Shown here piece after piece: positions 21,363 to 31,700 of a stretch of 37,300 nt of DNA. The stretch's first letter is position 1, and each line of letters begins with the position of its first letter. This stretch comes from Spirogloea muscicola (taxonomy: Eukaryota > Streptophyta > Zygnematophyceae > Spirogloeales > Spirogloeaceae): contig WELB01000118.1 in NCBI GenBank assembly GCA_009602725.1, positions 245,803 through 283,102 on the forward strand, read 5' to 3'. The position numbers and the translations under genes were made by a program. The notes beneath the pieces are model-generated. The model saw nothing but the letters and a program-made list of their open reading frames with translations, had not been told where the DNA came from and did not search any database.

Positions 21363-21544
21363 ATAACAGAGCCAGACTCACAGGGGAGATGGGGGCGGAG
21401 AAGCTGAAGCTGGGAGTTGACAGGTGGGAGGGGGGGGACGCGGCGGGCCCGAGGTGGGCCCTCGGCCGGCCGGTGCCCGTCGGCGGCGGCCGGCCGGCCC
21501 GAGGTGGAGCCGATCGGCCGCCGCCGGAGGTGGAACGGCCTGGA

Positions 21545-21990
21545 AAAAAGAAAAGCGCGGCCGAATTGACTGGTGGCTGGGAGAAGCCAGCCCAAGAGGA
21601 ATGGACAAGGTCAAGAGGAGCCGAATGGCGCAGAAAGCAGGGGACTAAGTGCTAAGACGACAAGCCTGGCCGTGCCTTCGCTGGGCTACATCGAAGAAGA
21701 AGTGGCACTCCCAATGGGGGCAAGGGCTGCGAAAAAAAGAGCTCACCCATTGAGGATAGGGGCTGGAACAGCCAGTCCAAAAAGAAGAAGGCTCGCCCAT
21801 AGAGAAAGAGGGGCTGGCAAAGCCAGCTCAAAAAGAATGGACAATGTCCAAAGCCGAATAATGAGAAGCCGAGGAAGGACTCCTCTACTCCCCCTACTGC
21901 CCCTATTCTCAATGGGCGAGCACTTTCTTCTACTCTACCAATCACGACAACATACTAGGGAAGCTCAGTACCCGCGAGTGAGCAACAGCT
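21545..21990 (-). repeat. Cluster of 3'-UTR and hairpin modules in minus orientation
   Basis: A GCGCGGCCGAATTGACTGG block (21558-21660) is followed by GTGGCACTCCCAATGGGGGC (21700), then two consecutive hairpin modules: GGGGCTGGAACAGCCAGTCC (21761) and GGGGCTGGCAAAGCCAGCTC (21812), each preceded by a GCTCGCCCAT or GCTCACCCAT box. A plus-orientation CAATGGGCGAGCACTTTCTT end lies at 21909. At 21968-21985 an inverted LTRGY-type ORF end is visible (minus strand). Confidence 0.6.
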
Positions 21991-22194
21991 GCCTCTGGCT
22001 CTGGCCAGGGGACCCACTTCCAGGAGCCCAGCATCTCTGATCTGCGGCTGCTTAGCAGGGGTTACTGAGTGTCTCGTAGCTGCTTTGTTTCTGTTACTTA
22101 GCGCTTCCCCTGGCCCCCTTCTCGTACTCTGTGCATTCTTTTTCGGGCTGGTTGTTCCAGCCCCTATTCTCAATGGGCGAGCACTTTCTTCTCC
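21988..22194 (+). mobile_element. Family-A tail end and 3' UTR, near-identical to 36752-36958
   Basis: It starts in the tail (AASGSGQGTHFQEPSISDLR), reaches the stop TGA after LLSRGY, and continues through the UTR to the hairpin module and GCACTTTCTTCTCC. Against 36752-36958 I count three differences and no length change over 207 bp. The 5' truncation falls at the same base in both, so the two are copies of the same truncated unit or share a source. Confidence 0.75.
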
Positions 22195-22700
22195 GAGTAG
22201 CTCGAGGCAGGGAAGGAGGCACTCCGCCGCCGAGACCCGGAGGCCGCAAAAAAGAATGAGCAGAGTACAAGAAGCCCAAGAAGAAGGGGAAGATTTCGTG
22301 TATTTGAAACAAACGAAGGCCGAAGGCCAAGTACAAAGGCAAGCACATCTAAAGACTTACATAATCTACAGCAAAGTGACCCGCTCCGCGAAGAAGGGGG
22401 CCAGGCGAAGCACTAAGGCGAAGCACTAAGAAAGAAGCGCACAAGAAGAAACAAAGCCGCTACTAACTACTCAAACTGCGAAAAACCAGCCCAAAAAGAA
22501 TTGACAAAGGTTCGAAGGGGCCGAAAAAGCGTGGAGCAAACATCGAGCGCGAGGGGGCAAGTGGAAAAGCCAGCCCACAAAGAGAATGAGATTATACAAC
22601 CACCTGGCGGCTGCTGCTTCCTTCGCCTCCTTTGTAGAGCAGCTTGTCACTCTTTTCAAAGAGGCTTTTCACGGCTTGGAAAGGCTGGCCCAACTTAGTT
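22195..22700. repeat. Mosaic of inverted retrotransposon UTR pieces
   Basis: About 22285-22390 is the inverse of the 16715-16800 UTR (CGTGTATTTGAAACAAACG, then CAAGCACATCTAAAGAC, then ACCCGCTC). About 22465-22510 and 22560-22590 hold inverted hairpin-module halves (AACCAGCCCAAAAAGAATTG and AAAGCCAGCCCACAAAG). No gene seen. Confidence 0.5.
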
Positions 22701-22764
22701 AGTCTACGGCCTGCTGCTGCCTTGGACCTTGTCCATTCCTCGTTTGTTCTCTTCTTTGAGGCTG

Positions 22765-22995
22765 GCCCTTAATGCTCACTCGCGGGTACTGAGCGTCCTT
22801 AGTGTGTTGTCGTGTTTGATAAAGTAGTCCTTTTCGGCACCTCTTTCGTTGGCTTTGGACATTGTCCATTGTTTTTGGGCTGGCTTTGCCAGCCCTTCTT
22901 CTATATGGGCGAGCACTTTCGTTTTTAATAGCCATTGTCCATTCTTTTTGGGCTGGCTTTGCTGGCCCCCTTTTTCTATGGGCGAGCACTTTCTT
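22765..22995 (+). repeat. LTRGY-stop end followed by two hairpin modules in tandem
   Basis: CTCACTCGCGGGTACTGAG at about 22772 is an ORF end (LTRGY, stop). Two plus-orientation modules follow: GGGCTGGCTTTGCCAGCCC (perfect palindromic arms, about 22877) and GGGCTGGCTTTGCTGGCCCC (about 22949), each after a CCATT.TTTTT box and each ending GGGCGAGCACTTTC. They are about 72 bp apart. Confidence 0.65.
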
Positions 22996-23114
22996 CTTGC
23001 CATTGCTCACTGACGAGAGCTTCTTCTGTCTAATCTTCTGGGCTGGCCTTCACAGACATCGCTTCCTTCTGGACTTCCTGCAGCTGCTTGCACAGCGGGC
23101 CATCGTCGTCAGGG

Positions 23115-23330
23115 CAGCAAAGTGAGCTGCCCGGCTTCAACGCCGCTGAGTCGCTTGTCCAGGTCTTCCGCATGCGGATCTCTATCTAGTTTCACCGTTT
23201 TAGGCTCATGCAGTGCACTTGCGGGCAGGCTGCGCTTTGGCTGCTGCTTCTGGGTTCCATCTAAATGACTCTTTTTACCGCTGCAAACTACTCCGACTTG
23301 CGGCTGCTGACTCGGTGTTGGTAGGCTCCC
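23115..23330 (+). pseudogene. Decayed family-A retrotransposon tail
   Basis: Pieces of the tail can be followed across frames and stops: PGFNAAESLVQVFRMRIS, then a stop, VHLRAGCALAAASGFH in another frame, and LRLLT near 23300. The degree of decay contrasts with the intact copy at 7093-7788 and shows several ages of insertion in this region. Confidence 0.55.
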
Positions 23331-23394
23331 ATTCGCTGTACCCACTTTGCAGAGCTGTGCGGTCTAGCCACTTTCGGCCCTTTGGGACCTTGTC

Positions 23395-23760
23395 ATATAT
23401 TCTGGGCTGGCTTTCCCAGCCCCATTGAAGAAAAGAAGATTCGTTTGTTTTAAATACACGAAAATCCTTCTGGGCGCAGGCTTTAGCATTTGAAGAAAGA
23501 GAAGTGCTCGCCCATAGAGGATATGGGCTGGAAAGGCCAGCCCAATAAGAATGAACAAAGTTCGAAGGGGGCCAGGGGAAGCGCTTAAAAGCTAGCATAT
23601 ATGGAACCAAGCAGCTACAAAACGCTCAGTAACCCCTGCTAAGCAGCCGCAGGTCAGAGAGCCCCTATCTTTCTGGAAAGAACTTCCTCTATTTGGGCTG
23701 GCCTCTCCCAGCCACCAGTCAATTTGGCCGCGCTTTCCTCTTTTCTGGGCTGCCTCTGCA
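23395..23760. repeat. Hairpin modules in both orientations and an inverted family-A end
   Basis: Plus module GGGCTGGCTTTCCCAGCCCC at about 23402; minus module GGGCTGGAAAGGCCAGCCC at about 23525 with GCTCGCCCATAGAGG before it and AATGAACAAAG after it; inverted SDLRLLSRGY-stop at about 23626-23668 (minus); plus module GGGCTGGCCTCTCCCAGCC at about 23694, running into CAGTCAATTTGGCCGCGC, the inverse of the block at 6901 and 21558. Confidence 0.6.
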
Positions 23761-24356
23761 CAGCCAATTGTTGATCGAGCTACTTCATCACCCGGCCTTT
23801 CCGGCAAAAGGTTCTCTGGGCAGCGCTCGTAGGGGACGAGAAGGAATTTATCAATACAGAAGAGCTTTCGAAAAAGTGGGGACGGCTGTGCAAGGCCAGC
23901 CCAATTATAAGCGTCTGGACAGGCTGCGGCGGCTGGCCCTACGTCGCCTCCGGGGTGACAGCCGGCCGCCTGCAGCCTATCCACGCCTTATCGCCAGTTG
24001 AATGCGCTCAGGTTGGTCCATTTGCCCGGCTAGGGCACGCCCGAGGAAGCAGCTCGGAAAGGCACGCGCCCGCCGAGGCGCCGGCCGGGAGCAGTCGCCG
24101 AGGCATCCCCTGCAGCTCGCCCAGCTCGTGGCCGAATGCCTGCAGCCCAGGAGGCACCGCCAGCCTGCTTGAAGGGCTTGCATCGTGTCACTGCAGCTAC
24201 TGCAGCCGGCGTAACAGGCTTTCCGGCCTGGGCTTGAGCCCACTCCTGCAGCAAGCATTTGCTGCAGCCGGGCGCCGTGACTGCCGGACTCAATTTGGTG
24301 ACGAGTTCGTCCTTGGCGCCAGTGCCTTACACTCTGCGACTGCCCACTCTGCAGGC

Positions 24357-25795
24357 ATGGCATTGCGCATGTGCAGCAGCAACTGGCAGTGTCGCACTTC
24401 GGCCAGGGCTGCTATTGGTTTCAATGCCAGACATACAGCCCTGCTGAGCCGCTTGTTTATCATCTTGGCCTGCACCCTTGTACCTGTTCTTACTGCAGGT
24501 CAACTTCCCCTGCAGCTCGACGGTAAAGTAGATATCTACAATAGTACTTTAAATTCTACAGTTTCATGCTAGCAGGACCTTTCCTTGATGTACTTATATT
24601 GTGTGCGCTCTTGTGATAAAAGGGGTGCACTGGTGTGGGTGGTGTGCATGTCATATGCAGTCCGTGCATGCAAGCAGCGTGAGATTGATTGTCTTACTTG
24701 ATGCATGAGTAAGCATGCAGGCCAGACGACCCTGTCAATTGACCCGTCAAGGTCGCAGTCCTCCTGGCTTTCGTCCAGCAATGGCACAGCAACGATCTCC
24801 CTGGAGCCTCAAAATTTCAAGTCAACGGGATCTCTGCAAGCTCAGCTGGGCACCGTGGCCTCAAGCGGCAGCTTGCCATCCAGCTTTACAATAGTCAGCT
24901 CCCTTATCTCGACAGGTATATGCCTACAACCACCCCAAGAACTACAACAACGGATTGTGAGAGTCAAGAAGGGCAGGTTTCTTGATGGTATAGATGACAT
25001 GGATTGACAGGCATAAATCACGATTGAGCAAGCTACAGAGTGACAGAATGCAACTGCGCATTTCTGTCCAGTCCAACTGGTTGACTGAGCAAGAGTGCCT
25101 GCAGATCCAAGGCACATGGGAGCAACCGTGGCCCTCGGTTTGACATCACTTGCAAGGATCCGCGCGAGCAGTGCCACACTGGACATGCAAAGTCAGACCG
25201 CTCGGGTCAGCTGAAGGGGCACCTTCCAGCCAATACTCACATCTGCTACTATTACTCTCCACAATCTCACGGACACCATTGCAGGCAGCCCATACAGGTG
25301 AGACATGACAAGCACTGGGCTTGTCTTGCGCTGGTTCATTACCGACGGTTTCAAACGGGATTTGTTGTCACCTTGCAGATAACCTGTAACTGCTTCTTTT
25401 CTTTGTTTGTACCGCTTGCACATCACTGTACTTGCACATAGCTACCAATTTGCATCGTAGTCGTTGCTCTTGAAGCTGCTGACGTTGACAACGTTGTGTT
25501 GCTACTTGCTACGATTCACATGTGCAGCCAGACGTCCCTGACGACACGCTTGAGCAGGCAAGACCTTGCTAGCGCTGTCAACAGTGCCTGGCACCTATCA
25601 ATGGGGTCTGGGTCAAGACGCAACCACACTGGGCTACTCACACTCAGCGGCCTGGCTACAATGCAGATTCCATTGAGCACCTTTGTAAGAAGCAGCACCC
25701 AGCTCTCCAGCCGCATGCTGGATGCAGCTCTAGGCAGCGGCGGATATATTCAGGTGCACCTGCAGCTTCGGGCCAACCAGCTGCTGCTTGGCTAG
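24357..25795 (+). CDS. Unknown secreted or membrane-anchored protein with one in-frame TGA
   Basis: No family recognised. Proposed exons: 24357-24522, 24721-24915, 25105-25297, 25528-25795 (TAG); the phases all close, giving about 273 aa. The N-terminus carries a hydrophobic stretch (LLSRLFIILACTLVPVLTAG), a signal peptide or signal anchor. The rest is rich in Ser, Thr, Leu and Gly with alternating polar/hydrophobic residues (NGTATISLEPQNF; ATVALGLTSLARI; LTSATITLHNLTD; GLLTLSGLATMQIP), which suggests a beta-rich extracellular domain. A TGA at 25212-25214 interrupts an otherwise continuous exon. The only alternative is a 24-base intron (25206-25229), which would be unusually short. It could be a pseudogene, a sequencing error or readthrough. 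Convergent with the O-fucosyltransferase-like gene. Confidence 0.5.
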
Positions 25796-26159
25796 GCTCA
25801 GCTGCTTAGCCTTCACACACAACTGTCGGGTGTACCATGAAGGGCTTGATTATGAGCTCTACGACTGCGAAGCCCATTGTGTATGGAGATGAAGCCTTGA
25901 TGACAGGTTACAGGGTACCACGCGACCAGAGTTGCAAATACCAAGTGGCCAATAGCACAGATTTATGTCTGCTCGCTATCTGACTGATGGCCTGTCAGGC
26001 CAGCGAGTCACATGCTACTATGACCAGCTAGTCGTGGGTGAAAACTTGCTAAATCAAGGAGAACATGCAGCGGACATCTTACTGCTGAGGAACTAGAACC
26101 AATAGCGACATATATAGATTAGGACAGAAAAACTTAGTGGATCAGACGGTTGTAACAAT
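25796..26159. other. Intergenic between convergent genes
   Basis: Both flanking genes end toward this interval. I see nothing beyond probable 3' UTR sequence. Confidence 0.5.
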
Positions 26160-28186
26160 TCATCTCTTATTGCTAATATCAAAGCTTGATAGTGACGGTA
26201 GCTTTCGCAGCTTGTGACCAGCGCAAATTGTGCTGTCAAGGCACGAGACCTTCTCAAGCGCTGTCCTCATCTCAAAGATGCGAGTGCTTGTGGGCGATTT
26301 GCCACTAGCCAGGAACACCCTGGCTTCTGCACAGATCACGACCTCTAGAGATGACAGCGCAAACGAGCTGCTGTCCATGCCAAGGTGGTCGAACTTCTCA
26401 TCCACCCAGGCTGGCACCTGGCCTTTTTCGTCTCTCCAACTCATTGGTAACTGTCAACAGAACAACCAGGGCTGTCACTTCAGTAAATTGGTACAGCAGT
26501 CCTCGGTGAATCATTTTACAACCTGACCAGATTCGTGTACAGATTGATCAGACTTGAGAAGACAGTTGCTGCACAGCCTGGTGAAGACAAGGCCAAGTGA
26601 ATACTAGACTAGACTCTAGAGACCAAGAGTCCCTTACTGTCAAAGGAACAATCGTATATTAGGAAAGTCAGGACCTTGTCTGCCAATTGATGGCAGGTTA
26701 CTCACTTGCACGAGCTGCACGGGGCCTGTATGACCATTTCCAGCCTTCAGCAGGTCTTCGAGCACTGCAATCTCGAGCGGGTGCGCATTGGTGGCTAAGA
26801 ACACCATGCGGATGGTCGTGCCCTCCATCTTTGCCAGCAGGCAGTCAGCGACGTCGGGCAGCGGCCAGAAGCACTCATCGTCATTGGCGCAGGTCCGCCA
26901 GCTATCCCAGGCCTCGCCACGCTCCAGATGCAGCGCCAGGTAATTCTGGCCAAGGAGCGTGTGTATGAAAGCCTCGCCAGTGCGCCCAATGGCTCTGTGC
27001 GGCCGCAGCGGTAGCTTGCAGCGCCGCTTGAAGGGACCGTATGGCTGTAGATAGAAGCTCGGCTGGTCGATTATGCGCGTGCCCAGGAGGTCGCCGAGGC
27101 ACAGCATCTTCGCGCTTGAGCTGAAGCCCTCCTGCACGCTCGCCAGCGTCTCTCCGCCTAGCGGCAGCCCTGCAAAGGCCTCCTCGTCGGGCCAGACTAC
27201 ATCAGAGCGCTCCACGTCCTGCACCAGCACCCGGCAGCCGGCCTTCCAGCACCGCAGCTCGTCCACCACGATCGTGTCGTCCTGGCCGCCTTCCTGCTCC
27301 TGCACTCGTGAAATCGAAGGCCGCCATTCAGTGGGCGGGTTGCATCATGAAGCATGCGGTCATTGTCAGCCACGGCGACAACTTAACACCATCTCTGGCA
27401 GCACTGAGCCACGAGAAGGACCCACCTTGTAGTCCCGGAGGGACAAGATGGTGTTGTCACCATAGCAGCGGCCGGCCGCGGCGACGTCCAGGGCCAGGCT
27501 CCAGTCCCAGGCGGCGGACGGCCGCGCAGAGGAGCCGGCCCAGGGCCGCTGCGGCACCACGAGCGTGCGCTGCAGGAGGCCGGCGAGCAGGAGGTGCGCC
27601 TCGATGCACGCCAGGCTGCTGCCCACGTCCGGCGAGCCGCAGAAGGCCAGCAGGTAGCGACCAGCCTGCGAAAGGAAAGCTCAGTTGGCAGAGCATGCCT
27701 TTGGTAAGGGAAAGGTCGTCGGTTCAAGTCCTGTTGTAGGCTTCATAGATTTCTGACATGATGGCTAAGACAAAGCAGATTAAGTTATACTTCGAGTGTT
27801 GGGCAAGACGGTGGCGACGGCGGCGCTGTCTTAATGACACGCGGGGGGGCCTAGATTGGTGTCAGCCAGCATCAAGCGCGGCAGAGCAGCACTCCACAGC
27901 CTGCCGAGAGATCCGGCTCTCACTGGGCGTAAGGTTTAGGGTTAGGGTTTGAGGCTGGCCACAGTGGCGCCGCATGGATCGGCGCCGATCGGCGGCGGCG
28001 GCCAGTCACCTGGGGCTGCCACGAGAGCTGCTCGTCGGGAGCCAGCCGCTGCGGCGGCGGGTCGTCCCCGCACGGCAGCGGCACCGCCGCTGCGGCAGCG
28101 CCGGCGTCATCCCCGCCGTCGAGCCCGCCGCCGCCATCATCTCGGGGCCGGCCCCGCCGCTCCCGCAATGCGCGGCCACTTCTCAT
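26160..28186 (-). CDS. GDP-fucose protein O-fucosyltransferase-like protein
   Basis: Exons (minus): 28186-28010, 27665-27426, 27299-26706, 26450-26160 (TGA); all phase 0, about 433 aa, similar in length to animal POFUT1/2. The start of the domain is AGRYLLAFCGSPDVG, and the first helix/strand has LLLAGLLQRTLVVPQRPW. The centre has KLPLRPHRAIGRTGEAF and NYLALHLERGEAWDSW, which corresponds to the HLRxGxxW block of O-fucosyltransferases. Near the end are FLATNAHPLEIAVLEDLL and FDHLGMDSSSFALSSLEVVI, the sugar-nucleotide end of a GT-B fold where an acidic D...S..S block is usual. It would transfer fucose to Ser/Thr in secreted proteins, but I see no signal peptide in the Arg/Gly/Asp-rich first exon. 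The Arg of HLRxG is shifted (see findings). Confidence 0.7.
27664..27742 (+). pseudogene. tRNA-Thr(GGU)-like sequence of bacterial/organellar type, degenerate
   Basis: Plus strand, in the first intron of the O-fucosyltransferase-like gene. The D arm GCTC-AGTTGGCA-GAGC is perfect. An anticodon loop TTGGTAA (anticodon GGT at 27703-27705) follows between partly paired stems, then a variable AGGTC and a T loop TTCAAGT in a weakly paired stem, then TGTAGGC-T. The 5' GCCTGCG pairs with the 3' TGTAGGC, but about six extra bases separate it from the D arm. The layout is like bacterial and organellar tRNA-Thr(GGU). The 5' end coincides with the minus-strand splice acceptor of exon 2. I call it a pseudogene or tRNA remnant. 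Confidence 0.5.
27933..27954 (+). repeat. Short telomere-like tract (TTTAGGG type)
   Basis: The plus strand reads GGTTTAGGGTTAGGGTTTGA, about three degenerate plant-type telomere units. On the minus strand it contains AAACCCTAA, the plant telo-box. It lies within intron 1 of the O-fucosyltransferase-like gene, about 75 bases downstream of the exon 1 donor. Confidence 0.7.
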
Positions 28187-28791
28187 CACAGCGCCGCCGC
28201 CGCCGCCGCCGAGCGCATGGCGCGGGGCGCGCGGCGCCTGCGCCGCAGTCGGCGCAGGGGGTCCCGGAGGTCAGGGAGAAGAATACGTCTCCCAATATGA
28301 ATGGAATATGATTTATGCACTTAGGGAAACAGCTCATGCCACGCATGGCAATGGCTGCCAATACATGTTCATCATTCCCGGCCGCTGGCGTGGCTCTCGT
28401 TCGGCGGACGTCCCGTTTCCTAACGGCGGCGTCGTCACGTAACCGCGTTGCCGGCCTCGGCTGAACGTCGGGCCAGCCCGACCCTGCGGCCCGACATTCA
28501 TAGTTTCACAGCTATGATGCTTAATTACCCTCCAGCTATCACAGCCGCTATCTTACATTTCAGCAGCCGCTTTTTTTCTTTCTGCCTGGCCCGACGATCG
28601 TCCGCCCGCCTCCGCCATCCTCGCGATCGTCCACCTTGGCCGGCTGCCCGCCACCGCCATGTGCAGTCGGCGCGGCGGCGGCGGCGGCGGCGGCGGCGAA
28701 AGCGGCAGTGGCGGCAGTGGCGGCCCCCAGCGGGCGGCCGCGGTCGTGCGTCGACGGCGGCGCGTCTAGGACTGCGGGGCCCGACGGCGGC
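28187..28791. promoter_or_regulatory. Divergent promoter region between O-fucosyltransferase-like and KEA genes
   Basis: About 600 bp between two genes transcribed away from each other. It contains CGG/GCC trinucleotide runs near 28195-28215 and 28673-28700 and AT-richer sequence in between (28290-28350 and 28500-28580). It probably drives both genes. No specific motif recognised. Confidence 0.45.
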
Positions 28792-31700
28792 ATGGCGCGG
28801 GCGGCGGCTCGCCTTCCACGGCGGCTGGCCGTCGCCGTGGTCGTGCTCCTCGTCGCCGTCGGTGCCTCAGCGGCAGACGGCGAGGACGGGCGGGAGGTGG
28901 CGCCGGAGTACGACATTGAGGAGAGGGACGCGCCGAGCGCCGGTAGCCTCGCTGACATCATTGACCGGGTGCTGGAGAAGGAGTTCCCCGATCATGACCC
29001 TAGCGAAGGTGAGCGCTGTCCTATGCCTCAAGCCCTGGTCCATTGCAACGAAAAGCAGCCGGCTTCTGAGTAGAAGGTTGATCACATTTTACTTGGCCCA
29101 TGCTACTTATATCATGCAGCTTGGCACCTATGAAGTGCACCTGGCCGTACAAGCTTTCCTTCATCGCCGCAGTGCTTTGCAGCTCAGCTTATTGTCTTGT
29201 GTATATTTCTTCCCAAGCAGTCCTCACAAACAGTTGTCGTAATTGTAGACCGAGATTGGTAACCGTCTACTTAAAGCCCTAGCGTAATATTAGTGGCAAG
29301 GCTAGGGACTTGTCTCTGACATCCAGCTTGCCCTTCAAGTCTTTGATCAAGGTACTGTACTTCGCATAGGATAAATAAGGCGTAAATGATCAGAGACAAC
29401 ATGATCATTACGAATTCTTTGTTGAACCATAATGTTTGAAGGTTACCTGCCGTCTCGCTTCTTGTTGCGATCTGCAGCCAATGAAGCAGAGGTTGGGAGC
29501 AACTTCAATACAACAATAGCTGAATCGCAGGTCCCGATCTCTTCCCTGCATCTCCTAAGAGCTTTCTAGGCACTTAACGTGAAGCCAGTTTGTTGCTGCA
29601 CAGGATTCACATTCACTGCTGCATTACGCTGCCAGTTTTACAAGAGTGAGGAATTTTGCTTTGTGGCTCCACCCTCTTTTGCGATGCGTTTGTTAATTGA
29701 TATCAGCTTCAAGGTGCATCAGCATGCTGACATTTATAGGAATGATACATTGAAATTTTTCGAAAAGTGACATGCTTCTCCTTGTAAAGGCTACTCTGGA
29801 AACAGTGGCACGGGTAACGCACGAAAAGCCAAAGAAGAACGAGAGTGCAGCCACAGAGTACGTGACATAAGATGTTCCCTCAATTCCCTTTGCTTGGCTG
29901 CACAGCTTCTCAGCATGGGTGCTCACTTATGAGCAGCTGGGGCCTTTCAATAAGAACCTCCATTGTCTTTTGGGGCTGCTATACAATGATTACCTTGAGT
30001 GACACACAAAGCTGCTGATTTAATCATCTGATACAGCGTGGCGATGAAGTTGCTCAAGCTGACATGCAGACGTACATGTTGCTGCAGAACATCCAAGCGT
30101 TTCCAATTCAAGGACCTATTCGCGGGCAACAAAGATGAGGAGTCAGAGGGTGCAGCATCTCTCCTCATTGATTCAAAGGCAAGAGCAGTTAACAAAACCA
30201 TCATATGTGCAATGGGAGCAATAAGATCATCACACTGCTTATCCCAGAATTGCTCATGGCATGCTTGTCAGTCAAAGTTTGTCAGAGTGGCTGCAATCAA
30301 ATTCTCATTCTGGACCATGTATTATCGTACAGGACAACGTCTTTGTACTGTCAAGCCCAAGGTTGGGAACGATGGTGCTTCAACAAGACCTGCAGTAAGC
30401 TCAACTCGCAAAATCAGCCCATTGTTGGTGACTATCTGACTCTGCAGCGCCAGGCCTTGGCTGCTTGCCTGTAGATGCAATAATTCCTGCAAACATCATC
30501 GCCCGATGATGTGCTGGAGATTTACGATGAGGCATGATGAGGTTAGGGCACTGCTTCTTAAGCCCGTGAAGCCCAGAACGTCACTACCTTCCTCCTACCT
30601 TGCAGGCTCATCTCGGACTTGGTCGTTGTCATTGTCCTTGCGGCTGCCGGAGGTGTCCTATTTGCCTTTGTGGGGCAGCCGGTAGGGTCATTTGCTCTTG
30701 TGCTTGTGTAACTCCTGTCATTGCACCACTGCTTCATTAGATCCTTTTCCCTGCTTGTAATGTTCAATTCAAGTACATCTCTGCCATGGGGCTTCCATCA
30801 TGATTGTGATTGCTTCAGCTGCATTTGGCAAGCTGTTGTGGCCAATGAGTAGCTCATAAGTACAGTGTGGCCCTCTATGCACCATGTGTTATTTGGCAGG
30901 TCATTACGGGGTACTTGATTGCTGGTGCTGCTATTGGTCCTGGTGGGTTTGGTCTGATCAGACAAGTTGTGCAGGTATAAGATACTATCAAGTAGGTTGC
31001 AGATGTAGTTGCAATTGTGTGATGCCAATGAGTGTGCAGCTCTGCACCTCACACACGCTCAACTTACTCCTTGTGGCCTACAGGTCGAGTCACTTGCTCA
31101 ATTTGGGGTCCTTTTCCTCCTCTTCTCTCTTGGCATGGAGTTCTCTTTAGCAAAGGTATTGTACCATGATCTGAGTCAGCAGATGTATGTCATGTGGCGC
31201 AGTTACTACCATGATGCTCTTTTTGGTGTCTTAGGTGACTGTTAGAATTTCTGAGAGCTTGACAACAGTATATTGCTCTGTACCGCTGCTTGTCCTGTCT
31301 GATCATGAGCTTTTGTGGGCAGTTGAAGGTGGTTCGTCCAGTAGCAATTGGTGGAGGTCTCCTGCAAACTGCCCTATTCATGGGCCTGTGCGGTGTCCTG
31401 GCTGTTGTGAGTGGCCCACATCCAGCGAGCGCATGCCAGCCTTGTAATGTTGGACCTCCATCGCATATCTGCACTAGATTTGGCCAAGGGTGATGCTGAC
31501 AACCAGGCATTGTAATCTAAGCTCCCCTGACTAACAGCCCACCATTTTGTAGGCTTGCGGAGGCAGAATCACAGAAGGCGTGATTGTTGGAGCTCTTTTA
31601 TCCATGTCGTCAACTGCTCTGGTAGAAGCCTCATCCTGGTGGTTGTGCAAGGCCTCCAAGCGGCACTGCTGCAGTTGCAATCTGCATACCTGTTCTTGAC

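Noticed and set aside
20522-21595. A 357-codon minus-strand open frame
   Set aside because: Only the last part (from 20776 down) is the acyltransferase exon; the upstream part is the pyrimidine complement of the GA tract (Ser/Leu/Pro runs) and module sequence.
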